The notes under the pieces are model-generated. The model saw nothing but the letters and a program-made list of their open reading frames with translations, was not told the DNA's origin and ran no database searches. Positions 8,498 through 17,743 of a DNA stretch of 58,630 bases are shown piece by piece. Source of the stretch: Eubacterium sp. (GTDB lineage Bacteria > Bacillota > Clostridia > Lachnospirales > Lachnospiraceae); assembly GCA_024698585.1 (NCBI GenBank), contig JAILRB010000044.1, positions 1-58,630 of the forward strand, given 5' to 3'. Position 1 is the first letter of the stretch, and every line of letters starts with the position of its first letter. The position numbers were made by a program, and so were the translations under genes.

Positions 8498-9379
8498 ATG
8501 AAATATTATTTTATTATTAATCCCAACAGTGGAAAACGACAGTTAGGGGATTTGGAAGCAAAGATTCATCAGGCATGTATCAAGAGAGACATCCCTTACG
8601 AAGTCTTATATACAAAGATGCCGGGAGATGGCAGACGTTTAGCAAAGAAAATCAGTGATTCGGAAGAATGCACTGTTTTTTCTGTTGGAGGGGATGGAAA
8701 TCTCAATGATGTGTTAAATGGTGTCATTGGCTCGGAAAACAAGATTTTAGGCAACATTCCGTATGGCAGCGGAAATGATTATGACCGGGCTTTAAAAAAC
8801 TATGAAGACCAGTATGTTTTATCTGATGTGGGTGTCATTAACGGAAGGCATTTTATCAATGTGGCTTGTCTGGGGTTAGATGCTGATGTGGCCAACAATC
8901 TTGATAAAACAAAAAACAAGAAATGGATTCCGGTTAAACAACGTTATAATGCAAGTCTTGTCTACACGTTTTCGCGATATAAAAGTAAGAAAGTAAAGAT
9001 TCAAATCGGAGATTTTTCCACGGAATCAGAACTGACGATTTTAGCCGTTGGAAACGGTCAGTATTATGGCGGGGGATACCGCATTGCCCCACAGGCATTA
9101 GTGGATGATGGGGTATTTGATATTTATGTCATTGAGAAAATGCCGAAAGCTAAAATCCTTGGGCTGTTTGCAAAACTGATTCGTGGTACTCATGAGAAAT
9201 CGCCGAAGGTTAAGAAATACCGGAACGAGAAAATGATTGTGGATTGTTCGGAACCATATGTTTTTAATGTGGATGGAGAAATGCTGCTAGGCAGTCACTT
9301 TGAAATTACTATGAAAAAGAATGCCGTGAAGGTTTTTAATGACAGAACATTTATTGATGAAATAATTGCAGAGGAATAA
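8498..9379 (+). CDS. Diacylglycerol kinase-family lipid kinase (YegS/BmrU-like)
   Basis: This 293-residue protein belongs to the DagK catalytic-domain family that phosphorylates diacylglycerol or related lipids with ATP at the membrane. Signatures are the N-terminal FIINPNSGK, the nucleotide-binding SVGGDGNLNDVLNG, GYGSGND-like IPYGSGNDYDRAL, and the C-terminal VFDIYVIEKM and DGE (VDGEML) blocks. The start is 6 nt after hisF and has GGAAAT as a modest ribosome binding site. Association with hisHF looks like simple operon packing rather than shared chemistry. The lipid substrate is not determined. Confidence 0.88.
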   Translation: MKYYFIINPNSGKRQLGDLEAKIHQACIKRDIPYEVLYTKMPGDGRRLAKKISDSEECTVFSVGGDGNLNDVLNGVIGSENKILGNIPYGSGNDYDRALKNYEDQYVLSDVGVINGRHFINVACLGLDADVANNLDKTKNKKWIPVKQRYNASLVYTFSRYKSKKVKIQIGDFSTESELTILAVGNGQYYGGGYRIAPQALVDDGVFDIYVIEKMPKAKILGLFAKLIRGTHEKSPKVKKYRNEKMIVDCSEPYVFNVDGEMLLGSHFEITMKKNAVKVFNDRTFIDEIIAEE

Positions 9380-9393
9380 TAGAGGAATATATT

Positions 9394-10077
9394 ATGGGAA
9401 TGATTGAAAATGATTGGCTGGATCCATTAAAGGAGGAATTTGCAAAGCCATATTATAAGGAATTATATAATTTTGTGAAGGAAGAATACTCGAAAACTGT
9501 GGTATATCCACCGGCTGAGGATATCTTTAATGCCTTTCATTTTACACCGCTTAAGGATGTGAAAGTATTGCTGTTAGGCCAGGACCCTTATCATAATGTG
9601 AACCAGGCCCACGGTTTAAGCTTTTCCGTTCTTCCGGGAAATGACATTCCGCCATCTCTTCAAAACATCTATAAGGAATTGGCAGATGATTTAGGCTGTT
9701 ACATTCCAAACAACGGTTATTTGAAAAAATGGGCGGACCAGGGAGTTCTGTTACTCAACACGGTTCTGACCGTTCGCGCGCACCAGGCAAATTCCCATCA
9801 GGGAAAAGGCTGGGAGCAGTTTACGGATGCCGTGATTCAGGCCGTCAATGCCGAAGACCGACCGCTGGTGATTTTCCTGTGGGGAAGTCCGGCTAGGAAA
9901 AAGAAGGCGATGCTTACCAATCCGAAGCATTTAGTTCTGGAAGCACCACATCCAAGCCCACTGTCGGCATATCGAGGCTTTTTTGGCTGTAAACATTTTA
10001 GTAAATGTAACGAATTTCTAAAAGCCAATGGCATTGAACCAATCGACTGGCAAATCGAAGACATTGAATCGCATTGA
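9394..10077 (+). CDS. ung: Uracil-DNA glycosylase
   Basis: Ung removes uracil from DNA to start base excision repair. The 227-residue protein has the water-activating motif GQDPYH (62-67, catalytic D64), the LLLNTVLTVRAHQANSH block and the intercalation/leucine loop HPSPLSAYRGF near residue 190. Length and order match family 1 Ung. The stop codon falls inside a TTGAGACGA motif (10074-10082) that is the inverted partner of repeats further downstream, and a 68-bp palindrome starts 7 nt after the stop. Confidence 0.97.
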   Translation: MGMIENDWLDPLKEEFAKPYYKELYNFVKEEYSKTVVYPPAEDIFNAFHFTPLKDVKVLLLGQDPYHNVNQAHGLSFSVLPGNDIPPSLQNIYKELADDLGCYIPNNGYLKKWADQGVLLLNTVLTVRAHQANSHQGKGWEQFTDAVIQAVNAEDRPLVIFLWGSPARKKKAMLTNPKHLVLEAPHPSPLSAYRGFFGCKHFSKCNEFLKANGIEPIDWQIEDIESH

Positions 10078-10083
10078 GACGAT

Positions 10084-10151
10084 TAAAAAGAATGTTATAA
10101 CAGCTCTCTTGAATGCGCGCATTCAAGAGAGCTGTTATAACATTCTTTTTA
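10084..10151. repeat. 68-bp perfect palindrome
   Basis: Two 34-bp arms are exact reverse complements with no spacer; the centre is GCGCGC at about 10115-10120. The outer ends are TAAAAAG and CTTTTTA. In RNA it would form a very long hairpin followed by a short T run, so it can end ung transcription and also transcription arriving from the opposite strand. Confidence 0.95.
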
Positions 10152-10165
10152 GTTGGCGATAGTCA

Positions 10166-10269
10166 ACAAGCGAGAGGACCAGAGGTCATCGAGCTTGTCT
10201 CGTCTCAATATAGGATGGGTTAGACTAGCTCGAGAGAACCGAAGGTCATCGAGCTTGTCCTCGTCTCAA
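10166..10269. repeat. Two tandem cruciform repeats
   Basis: Two related units share the core GGTCATCGAGCTTGTC and end in TCGTCTCAA (10200-10208 and 10261-10269). Unit 1 (10166-10198) folds with an outer ACAAGC/GCTTGT stem and inner GACC/GGTC stem. Unit 2 (10227-10255) folds with AGCTCGA/TCGAGCT outside and ACC/GGT inside. The arms differ between units, but pairing is kept in each. TTGAGACGA at 10074-10082 is the exact inverse of the unit ends. Confidence 0.85.
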
Positions 10270-10310
10270 AGAAAATCGTGAAATAGATAAAATAAATTTG
10301 TGTAATTTTC

Positions 10311-10336
10311 CAACCTTTTTTTTATTCATTCGTCTA
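10311..10336 (+). promoter_or_regulatory. Probable ECF-sigma autoregulatory promoter
   Basis: CAACC (10311-10315), a T-rich 15-nt spacer and CGTCTA (10331-10336) match the AAC ... CGTC pattern recognised by many Gram-positive ECF sigma factors. It sits 40 nt before the sigma gene and has no good sigma-A boxes near it. Autoregulation is inferred. Confidence 0.6.
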
Positions 10337-10375
10337 TATAGTTGAACATGTTCAGAAGTGAGGTGGAATCCAATT

Positions 10376-11980
10376 ATGGAAAATGTAAATAAAATCGTAG
10401 AACAATACATCGAAAGAATATATGCCTATGTGAAAAAACGTGTAGCAAACGAGGCTGATGTGGAAGATATCACACAGGAAATCGCACTGAATCTATATCG
10501 AGCTTTGTGTGTAAAAGAAGTAGATAATGTGGAAGGATTTGTATGGGTAGTAGTAAAAAATACTTTGACTAATTTCTATCGTGGAAATGCAAAAACAAGG
10601 TATAACATTTCCATAGAAGATGGGAATATTGATTTTGCTGATGGGAAGGAGAGTGCGTTAGAAACGTTGATTTATCAGGAAAACTGCCAACGAATTCAGG
10701 AAGAAATTGCATATCTATCGAAGATTCAACGAAAGGTATTGATTCTATATTATTACGAAGAAAAGAAGCAATCTGAGATTGCACAAATATTGGACATTCC
10801 ACTGGGAACTGTGAAATGGCATCTGAATGTTGCCAAAGCGGAAGTAAAGAAAGGAATGGAAAAAATGAGAAATAGAGGTGAATTGAAATTTAATCCGATT
10901 ACCTTTGCACAAGTTGGGTTTAGTGGGGGAGTTGGAACGGTAGGTTATCCGATCAATTTTGTTCGTAGTGCATTGTCGCAAAATATCTTGTACTGTATTC
11001 AGACAGAGGCATTGACGGTGGAGAAAATTGCGGATTTATTGAATGTATCGCCGGTGTTTGTAGAGAGCGAACTGGCGTATCTGGAAGAATACCAGCTTGT
11101 AATCAGACAGGGAAAGCAATATTTCTGTAATATCCTCATTGAGGAAACAACGGAGGAAGGCATCAAAGCGACGGATCGTATGTATCGAACAGTTACCGGA
11201 AAAATAGCTAATACGTTGTTTGACGAAATGGTTCAAAGAGGGTACTTACATAGTGATGATATCATTGGCCCAAAGGATGATAATTTCAGAATGTGGTCAC
11301 TAATGTTCTACCTGCTGGCAACATCAGAAAATGGCATCTTAAAGAAGATATCTTTTCAGGAGGCGGCAACTATTCGTGCTGATGGTGGTGAAAATATTAT
11401 TATTGCTTCAGTAGAAGATGAAACAATTGAAAAACCAGCTCTCTGGAATGAATACTTTTGTGGACCATGCTGGAATGAAAATAAGGAAGTCATTATTTGG
11501 CTGATTGATGGAGAGTGGACCGAAAGACGAGTGACTGAACACTATGGTGGAACAAAGATTGAGCCGGAATTACGGATTCTAAAGCGGTTTGCGGACGGCA
11601 AGCAACTAAGTGTTGAGGAATATACATTAATGCTCGAAAAAGGGTATATTCGAAAGAATGGAGAGGACTTTGAACTGGCGATTGTCGCATTGAAGGATGG
11701 CGAAACAAAAGAGAAACTTCTATCTCTGGCTTCACAGATAAAGAATGAAGTTTTAAAGGAGCATGAGAAACTTCTAGAGGAATATCGAAATGAAGTATTG
11801 GGAAGTGATAGACTTCCAAAGCATTTGAGAGTCCAAAGGGAATTTCTGAATCAGCATTTGTTCGGTGCGGATGGAATTTTTATGAGATATATTAAAGATG
11901 CATTGGTGGACAGCGGAAGATTGAAAGCTCTTTCCGAGGAACAGAAGAAGAGCGTGTCACAAATCTTGATTTTGAAGTAA
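10376..11980 (+). CDS. ECF-like sigma-70 factor with a long C-terminal extension
   Basis: This 534-residue protein starts as a sigma factor: region 2 (about 5-75, with DVEDITQEIALNLYRAL and GFVWVVVKNTLTNFYRG) and region 4 (about 105-160, LSKIQRKVLILYYYEEKKQSEIAQILDIPLGTVKWHL). Ordinary ECF factors end near residue 170. Here about 360 more residues follow, including a winged-helix-like segment (LTVEKIADLLNVSPVFVESELAYLEEYQLV, about 215-250), a region rich in aromatic residues (about 320-390) and a charged coiled-coil-like C-terminus. No anti-sigma gene adjoins it. ATG 10376 is preceded by GAGGTGG; an in-frame GTG at 10358 is less likely. Function of the extension is unknown; built-in signal sensing is a hypothesis. 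Confidence 0.85.
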   Translation: MENVNKIVEQYIERIYAYVKKRVANEADVEDITQEIALNLYRALCVKEVDNVEGFVWVVVKNTLTNFYRGNAKTRYNISIEDGNIDFADGKESALETLIYQENCQRIQEEIAYLSKIQRKVLILYYYEEKKQSEIAQILDIPLGTVKWHLNVAKAEVKKGMEKMRNRGELKFNPITFAQVGFSGGVGTVGYPINFVRSALSQNILYCIQTEALTVEKIADLLNVSPVFVESELAYLEEYQLVIRQGKQYFCNILIEETTEEGIKATDRMYRTVTGKIANTLFDEMVQRGYLHSDDIIGPKDDNFRMWSLMFYLLATSENGILKKISFQEAATIRADGGENIIIASVEDETIEKPALWNEYFCGPCWNENKEVIIWLIDGEWTERRVTEHYGGTKIEPELRILKRFADGKQLSVEEYTLMLEKGYIRKNGEDFELAIVALKDGETKEKLLSLASQIKNEVLKEHEKLLEEYRNEVLGSDRLPKHLRVQREFLNQHLFGADGIFMRYIKDALVDSGRLKALSEEQKKSVSQILILK

Positions 11981-12015
11981 TGAGCGGTAGATGATGTGTT
12001 CCGTTTTGGACTGAT

Positions 12016-12275
12016 AAAAGAGCTGTGTGCCTTGTAAATGGAAAAAGTTTCAAAGTCAGGGTACGCTTGCCGGAAGCAAAAAAGAGAAATGTACCCTGCA
12101 AATGAGAAAAGTTTCAAAGTCAGGGTACGCTTGCCGGAAGCAAAAAAGAGAAATGTACCCCGAAAATAGAAAAAGTTTCAAAGTCAGGGTACGCCGCCCA
12201 AAAACAACAAAGAAAAGTGTACCCCGTAAACGAGAAAAAAACCAAAGTCAGGGTACGCCGCCCAAAAAACAAAAC
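12016..12275 (+). repeat. 64-bp-period tandem repeat with hairpin units
   Basis: GGGTACG begins at 12059, 12123, 12187 and 12251, exactly 64 bp apart, each preceded by AAAGTCA. Three units close with GTACCC 38 nt after their start, giving a GGGTAC/GTACCC stem; the first two have an inner GCTT/AAGC stem. Partial unit similarity extends left to about 12016. The last unit is replaced at its right end by the terminator at 12276. Nothing in the 324-bp gap looks like a real gene. Confidence 0.9.
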
Positions 12276-12301
12276 AAAAGACACCCCGCCGGGTGTCTTT
12301 T
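12276..12301. terminator. Bidirectional terminator between convergent genes
   Basis: AAAAGACACCC and GGGTGTCTTTT are exact complements with a CGCC loop, giving T runs on both strands. It serves the sigma gene from the left and the activase gene from the right (stop at 12305). Confidence 0.85.
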
Positions 12302-12304
12302 GTG

Positions 12305-15300
12305 CTATTTTTTCAATCGTTTATTTGCAGTAGCAAGCATCAGTTTGATTCGGTTCAGCTGATTTACTTCGCTGGCACCAGGATCATAGTCCACGGCAAC
12401 AATGTTTGCTTCCGGATGCATTGCACGAATCTTTTTAATAACTCCTTTACCAACAACGTGATTTGGAAGGCAGGCAAATGGCTGGGTACAAACAATGTTT
12501 GGAACGCCATCTTGAATTAAGTGAAGCATTTCTCCGGTTAGGAACCAACCTTCTCCGGTCTGGTTTCCGATGGATACAATGTCTTCTGCCATTTTACTCA
12601 TTTCCCAAATGTCGGAAGTAGGAGTGAAGTATTTACTTTTTGCTAACGCTTTCTTAGCAGGTTTTCGGAACCATTCCACTAACTTAATGCCAAAGTTATT
12701 ATAGACTGCTTCTTTCTTACTAAATCCGAGATTCTCATGCTTGAAGGAAGCATTTCTGAATCCGTAAAGGAAGAAGTCAATTAAATCCGGCATGACAGCT
12801 TCGGCACCTTCTGCTTCTAAAAGTTTCACTAAATCGTTGTTGGCAGTAGGAGAGAATTTCACAAGGATTTCTCCAACAATACCAACACGTGGCTTCTTAA
12901 TATCTTTTCTTGGAATGGCATCAAACTCTTTGACAATCTGAACCAGATTCTTCTTAAAACGTCTGATACCAATTTTATTATCATCTAATTCCTTACAAAG
13001 TTTCTCTTCCCATTTTTTGTGGAGTCTGTCAGTTTCTCCAGGATTTAATTCGTAAGGACGTGTACGGTAAACGACACGCATGAATAAGTCCCCGTAGAGT
13101 GCGGCCTGAATCATCTTTGCACCAAGTTTTGGTGTGATTTTGAAACCGCTGTGTTTTTCCAATCCCTGAATACTTAAGGACAGGACAGGAATCTGTTCCA
13201 TACCGGCTTTTTCCAGGGCACGTCTCATGAAACCAATGTAGTTTGTGGCACGACATCCACCACCGGTCTGAGAGATGATTACTGCGGTCTTATTCAGGTC
13301 ATATTTCCCTGACTGAAGAGTTTCCATCATCTGACCTACAACAATCAGAGAAGGATAGCATGCATCATTGTTAACATATTTCAGACCGTAATCAATGCAG
13401 GATTTATTACTTTCCATAATCTGGAAATTATATCCACAGGAATTCATTGCGTGCTGAAGCATGGTGAAATGAATCGGACTCATCTGTGGTGTTAGAATCG
13501 TGTACCGTTCATCACGCATTTCCTTTGTAAATTCTTTTTTCTCGTAAGCAGAAGACTGAATGTCACGCTGGAACTGTCTTTCCGCACGAACACGGATGGC
13601 TGCAAGAAGAGAACGAACTCGGATTCTTGCGGCACCTAAGTTATTTACTTCGTCAATCTTAAGGACGGTGTAAATCTTTCCGGACTTTGTAAGAATATCG
13701 CTGACTGCATCTGTTGTAACGGCATCTAATCCACAACCGAAGGAGAAGAGCTGAATCATATCCAGGTCTTCGCGCTGTTTTACATACTGAGCAGCTTTGT
13801 AAAGTCTGGAATGGTACATCCACTGGTCAGAGACAATTAACGGACGCTCGATTTCACCTAAATGGGAAATGGAATCTTCAGTCAATACTGCCAGACCGTA
13901 GGAGTTAATCATTTCCGGAATACCGTGATTGATTTCCGGATCAATATGGTAAGGACGACCGGCAAGGACAATGCCTCGGGTTCCGGTTTCTTCCAGATAT
14001 TTTAATGTTTCTTCACCCTTGCGTTTAATATCTTCACGGGACTGTAATAATTCGTTCCAGGCTGCATGGGCAGCATCTGTAATTTCCGTAACGGAAATAC
14101 CAAAGTTTTGTCCGAAAATCTCGACGAGACGCTTCGTTAAGATTTCTTCGGAAGTCAATGCCAGGAATGGATTCAGGAATTTCACAGAATCATCTTCCAG
14201 TTCCTCCACATTGTTCTTAATATTTTCTGCATAGGATGTAACCATCGGACAATTGTAATGGTTGTTGGCATCCGGTGTCTCGTTTCGCTCGTAAGGAATA
14301 CAAGGGTACCAGATGAATTTTGCTCCGTGCTTTAACAACCAGGTGACATGACCGTGGGAAATCTTCGCAGGATAACATTCGGATTCACTTGGAATGGATT
14401 CGATTCCCAATTCGTAAATCTTATGAGAAGATTTCGGAGAAAGCATCACGCTGAATCCTAATTCCTTAAAGAATGTAGCCCAAAGAGGGAAGTTCTCGTA
14501 CATGTTTAAGACTCTTGGAATTCCTACAACACCACGTGGAGCAGTAGCAGCATCCAAAGGCTCATAACCGAAAATTCTCTCGTACTTATATTCATAAAGG
14601 TTTGGTAAATTCTCCTGATTCTTTACACCGCCGATTCCCTTTTCACAACGGTTACCGCTGATAAAGCGACGTCCGTCAGAGAACAGGTTAATGGTTAACA
14701 TACACGCATTGGTACATCCCTTACAACGTGTCATGTTAGTGGTGTAAGTGAACTGATTGATATCGTCAATGGAAAGCATGGTTGTGGCTTCCCCATGATA
14801 ACGTTCTCTGGCAATGAGAGCAGCACCAAAGGCTCCCATGATACCGGCAATGTCCGGACGAATTGCTTCGGTTCCGGCAATCTTTTCGAAACTTCTAAGA
14901 ACCGCATTATTATAGAATGTTCCACCCTGAACTACAATCTTCTTACCTAAATCAGAAGCGTCAGTAATCTTAATAACTTTGTATAAGGCATTCTTGATAA
15001 CGGAATAAGCAAGACCGGAAGAAATGTCGGCTACGGTAGCACCTTCTTTCTGCGCCTGCTTCACGTTAGAGTTCATGAATACGGTACAACGGGTTCCAAG
15101 GTCCGTTGGGTTCTTTGCAAATAAAGCTTCCTTGGCAAAATCCTGAACCGAATAATCCAGGGATTTGGCAAAGGTTTCAATGAAGGAACCACATCCGGAA
15201 GAACAAGCTTCATTTAACTGAACGCTGTCAATGGTGTCGTCCTTAATCTTGATGCACTTCATATCCTGACCACCAATGTCAAGAATACAATCGACTTCCG

Positions 15301-16543
15301 GCTCAAAGAATGCTGCGGCATAATAATGCGCAACAGTTTCTACTTCCCCTTCGTCTAAAAGAAGGGCAGCCTTAATCAATGCCTCACCGTATCCCGTAGA
15401 GCAGGAACGTACAATGTGGGCATCTTCCGGTAACTGTTTATAAATATCCTTGATGGCATCAATGATTGTCTGAAGTGGGTTTCCGTTGTTTCCGCTGTAG
15501 AAGGAATAAAGCAAGGTTCCGTCCTCGGCAACAACAGCAGCCTTGGTAGTGGTGGAACCGGAGTCAATTCCAAGGAAACAATTTCCGTGGTAATCAGACA
15601 GTTCGCCTTTTTTGACGCAGTTCTGCGCATGACGCTTCATGAAATCTGCGTAATCCTGCTCGTTTTCAAAGAGGGGATCCAAACGCTTGATTTCCATGGA
15701 CATCTGAATTCCTTCGGATAAGCGGGTATATAAATCCTTGATGTTAATCTGAATGGATTCATCAGAGTTCATTGCAGAACCGCTGGCAGCAAACAAGTGA
15801 GAATGCTCCGGCGCCACAATGTGCTCGTCGTCTAACTTCAAGGTACGAATAAATGCATTTTTTAATTCCGGTAAGAAGTGGAGTGGTCCACCTAAGAATG
15901 CCACTGTTCCACGAATTGGCTTTCCGCAGGCAAGACCGGAAATGGTCTGGTTTACAACTGCCTGGAAAATGGAAGCGGCCAAGTCTTCCTTGGTAGCTCC
16001 TTCGTTAATCAACGGCTGAATATCAGTTTTAGCGAATACACCACAACGTGCGGCGATTGGATAAATTGCCTGATAATTTTTCGCATATTCATTTAAACCG
16101 GAAGCATCGGTCTGTAACAGAGATGCCATCTGGTCAATGAAAGAACCAGTACCACCGGCACAAATACCGTTCATTCGCTGTTCAATCCCGTTTGAGAAAT
16201 AAATGATTTTTGCATCTTCCCCACCTAACTCAATGGCAACATCAGTCTGCGGTGCAAAATCCTCCAAAGCAGTTGATACGGCTACAACCTCCTGTACAAA
16301 AGGTACATTTAAGTGATTTGCCAAAGCAAGTCCACCGGAACCTGTAATCATTGGAGAAAGAGTCACTTCTCCTAATTGTTCCATTGCCTTTTTTAACAGA
16401 AGTGCAAGGGTTTCCTGAATATTTGCGTAATGACGTTCATAGTCAGAAAACAGAATCTGATTCTCCTGATCAATGATGGCAATTTTAACAGTAGTGGAAC
16501 CAATATCAATTCCTAATCTGTAATTTGAATTTACTGTATTCAT
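12305..16543 (-). CDS. Acyl-CoA dehydratase activase-related ATPase (two ASKHA domains, DUF2229)
   Basis: This very large protein (1412 residues) has the layout of CoA-substrate-specific activase proteins found in Clostridia. Two BcrAD/BadFG-type ATPase domains are seen, with phosphate-1 loops [10 protein letters not shown] (about 11-20) and [10 protein letters not shown] (about 324-333). Each carries cysteines that could hold a shared [4Fe-4S] cluster ([10 protein letters not shown] and [15 protein letters not shown] and TRCTVF). A DUF2229 region begins near [13 protein letters not shown] (about 675), and the C-terminal half resembles the HgdB/dehydratase-subunit-like fold. Known relatives use ATP to drive electron transfer into 2-hydroxyacyl-CoA dehydratases; no dehydratase subunits adjoin here, so the electron acceptor is unknown. 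AGGAGG precedes the start. Confidence 0.88.
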   Translation of the reverse strand: MNTVNSNYRLGIDIGSTTVKIAIIDQENQILFSDYERHYANIQETLALLLKKAMEQLGEVTLSPMITGSGGLALANHLNVPFVQEVVAVSTALEDFAPQTDVAIELGGEDAKIIYFSNGIEQRMNGICAGGTGSFIDQMASLLQTDASGLNEYAKNYQAIYPIAARCGVFAKTDIQPLINEGATKEDLAASIFQAVVNQTISGLACGKPIRGTVAFLGGPLHFLPELKNAFIRTLKLDDEHIVAPEHSHLFAASGSAMNSDESIQINIKDLYTRLSEGIQMSMEIKRLDPLFENEQDYADFMKRHAQNCVKKGELSDYHGNCFLGIDSGSTTTKAAVVAEDGTLLYSFYSGNNGNPLQTIIDAIKDIYKQLPEDAHIVRSCSTGYGEALIKAALLLDEGEVETVAHYYAAAFFEPEVDCILDIGGQDMKCIKIKDDTIDSVQLNEACSSGCGSFIETFAKSLDYSVQDFAKEALFAKNPTDLGTRCTVFMNSNVKQAQKEGATVADISSGLAYSVIKNALYKVIKITDASDLGKKIVVQGGTFYNNAVLRSFEKIAGTEAIRPDIAGIMGAFGAALIARERYHGEATTMLSIDDINQFTYTTNMTRCKGCTNACMLTINLFSDGRRFISGNRCEKGIGGVKNQENLPNLYEYKYERIFGYEPLDAATAPRGVVGIPRVLNMYENFPLWATFFKELGFSVMLSPKSSHKIYELGIESIPSESECYPAKISHGHVTWLLKHGAKFIWYPCIPYERNETPDANNHYNCPMVTSYAENIKNNVEELEDDSVKFLNPFLALTSEEILTKRLVEIFGQNFGISVTEITDAAHAAWNELLQSREDIKRKGEETLKYLEETGTRGIVLAGRPYHIDPEINHGIPEMINSYGLAVLTEDSISHLGEIERPLIVSDQWMYHSRLYKAAQYVKQREDLDMIQLFSFGCGLDAVTTDAVSDILTKSGKIYTVLKIDEVNNLGAARIRVRSLLAAIRVRAERQFQRDIQSSAYEKKEFTKEMRDERYTILTPQMSPIHFTMLQHAMNSCGYNFQIMESNKSCIDYGLKYVNNDACYPSLIVVGQMMETLQSGKYDLNKTAVIISQTGGGCRATNYIGFMRRALEKAGMEQIPVLSLSIQGLEKHSGFKITPKLGAKMIQAALYGDLFMRVVYRTRPYELNPGETDRLHKKWEEKLCKELDDNKIGIRRFKKNLVQIVKEFDAIPRKDIKKPRVGIVGEILVKFSPTANNDLVKLLEAEGAEAVMPDLIDFFLYGFRNASFKHENLGFSKKEAVYNNFGIKLVEWFRKPAKKALAKSKYFTPTSDIWEMSKMAEDIVSIGNQTGEGWFLTGEMLHLIQDGVPNIVCTQPFACLPNHVVGKGVIKKIRAMHPEANIVAVDYDPGASEVNQLNRIKLMLATANKRLKK

Positions 16544-16611
16544 TTCATCCTCCTACGGAATGTAGTATCTTCCTATATATAAAAGTATTATCTTTAGACT
16601 AAAACTATCAT

Positions 16612-16640
16612 ATTATATTACAGATTGTCGAAAAAAGCAA
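16612..16640 (-). promoter_or_regulatory. Promoter of the activase gene
   Basis: On the minus strand TTGCTT (16640-16635) and TATAAT (16617-16612) are 17 bp apart, about 70 nt before the start codon. Confidence 0.55.
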
Positions 16641-16729
16641 TGTTAATCATAGGAAGAAAGAAAGCGGAAAAAAGTTACAAAAAACATCAAAATCCCGTCA
16701 AAAACCAGTGAAAAAAGGGAGGAAGCCGT

Positions 16730-16758
16730 TTGACAAAAGGATGGGCAGAAATTATACT
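16730..16758 (+). promoter_or_regulatory. Promoter of the rhomboid-like gene
   Basis: TTGACA (16730-16735) and TATACT (16753-16758) are separated by 17 bp, a near-consensus sigma-A promoter. It is divergent from the activase promoter. Confidence 0.85.
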
Positions 16759-16797
16759 GTATAGAGGTTTATTTTGAGCAAAAAAGGAGGGAAATAC

Positions 16798-17703
16798 ATG
16801 CTGTCAAAATGGGAAAGAAAATATGGAAAATATGCCATACCGAATCTCACCCTTTATTTAGTGATTGGATATGTAATTGGATATGTGATTGATTTGGTGA
16901 ATAGTGATATGTATAGCCTTCTTTTGTTTGACCCGTATAAGATTTTACACGGTCAGGTTTGGAGGATATTTACATGGTTATTCACCGCGCCGGAGTCCTT
17001 GGGAATCTTTACCATTGTCATGTTGTTTTTATATTATTCCCTGGGTACATCTCTGGAACATACATGGGGAGTTTTCCGTTATAATATGTTTTTGCTTTCA
17101 GGATTTCTGTTTACCATTCTTGGGGCAATCATTGTATACATCATTATGGTGGTTTATTATTCCAATTCCACTGCAGGCGTGATGTATTCTGATGGGATTG
17201 CAGCACTTTTCGGAAATTGTGTTTCCATAATGGTGAGTACATTTTATATTAATATGTCAATTTTCCTGGCGTTTGCGGTAACCTACCCGAATGTCCAGTT
17301 GTTGTTATATTTTGTTATTCCGGTGAAGATTAAATGGTTTGGATATTTGTATGGAGCATTTATTGCTTATGATATCTTTTCTACCTTCCGAACCTATTCC
17401 GATGCAGTATATCTGGCAATCATTCACGGTGTGATTGTAATCACATCGTTGCTTAACTTCCTGATTTACTGGATGATGGACTGGAAACGTGGAGCTAGCC
17501 ATGCAAAACGAAGCTATGAGTATAAAAAGTCTATAAAGACAGGAAATAAACAGCGTGTTTATGAAGATGGAACGAAACATAAATGTTATATCTGTGGAAG
17601 AACTGATGCGGACTATCCGGATTTGACCTTCCGTTATTGTTCCAAGTGTTCCGGCAATAAAGAGTATTGTCAGGATCATTTGTTTACGCATGAACATAAA
17701 TAA
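16798..17703 (+). CDS. Rhomboid-like membrane protein with C-terminal zinc-ribbon-like motif
   Basis: This 301-residue protein has about six hydrophobic segments and rhomboid-superfamily marks: QVWRIFTWLF after the first helix (the WR motif), SLEHTWGVFRYN in the loop, and IIHGVIV in the last helix, placing a His where rhomboids keep theirs. The usual GxSG nucleophile motif is replaced by YSDG (MYSDGIAALFG), so it may be a catalytically dead relative. The cytoplasmic tail holds CYICGRTDADYPDLTF and YCSKCSGNKEYCQDH, a likely metal-binding finger. ATG 16798 follows AAAGGAGGG; the upstream TTG at 16774 lacks a binding site. Function is unknown. Confidence 0.7.
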   Translation: MLSKWERKYGKYAIPNLTLYLVIGYVIGYVIDLVNSDMYSLLLFDPYKILHGQVWRIFTWLFTAPESLGIFTIVMLFLYYSLGTSLEHTWGVFRYNMFLLSGFLFTILGAIIVYIIMVVYYSNSTAGVMYSDGIAALFGNCVSIMVSTFYINMSIFLAFAVTYPNVQLLLYFVIPVKIKWFGYLYGAFIAYDIFSTFRTYSDAVYLAIIHGVIVITSLLNFLIYWMMDWKRGASHAKRSYEYKKSIKTGNKQRVYEDGTKHKCYICGRTDADYPDLTFRYCSKCSGNKEYCQDHLFTHEHK

Positions 17704-17743
17704 AAAAGAAAGAACATCAATAGAAATAGATGGGAGAACGCAA

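Noticed and set aside
12059..12275. CRISPR-like array
   Set aside because: The whole 64-bp unit is repeated, with no variable spacers, and each unit contains its own hairpin; no cas genes are near.
12027..12362. A 111-codon open frame over the tandem repeats
   Set aside because: It encodes only the 64-bp repeat in shifting frames (64 is not a multiple of 3), has no ribosome binding site and runs through the terminator into the convergent gene.
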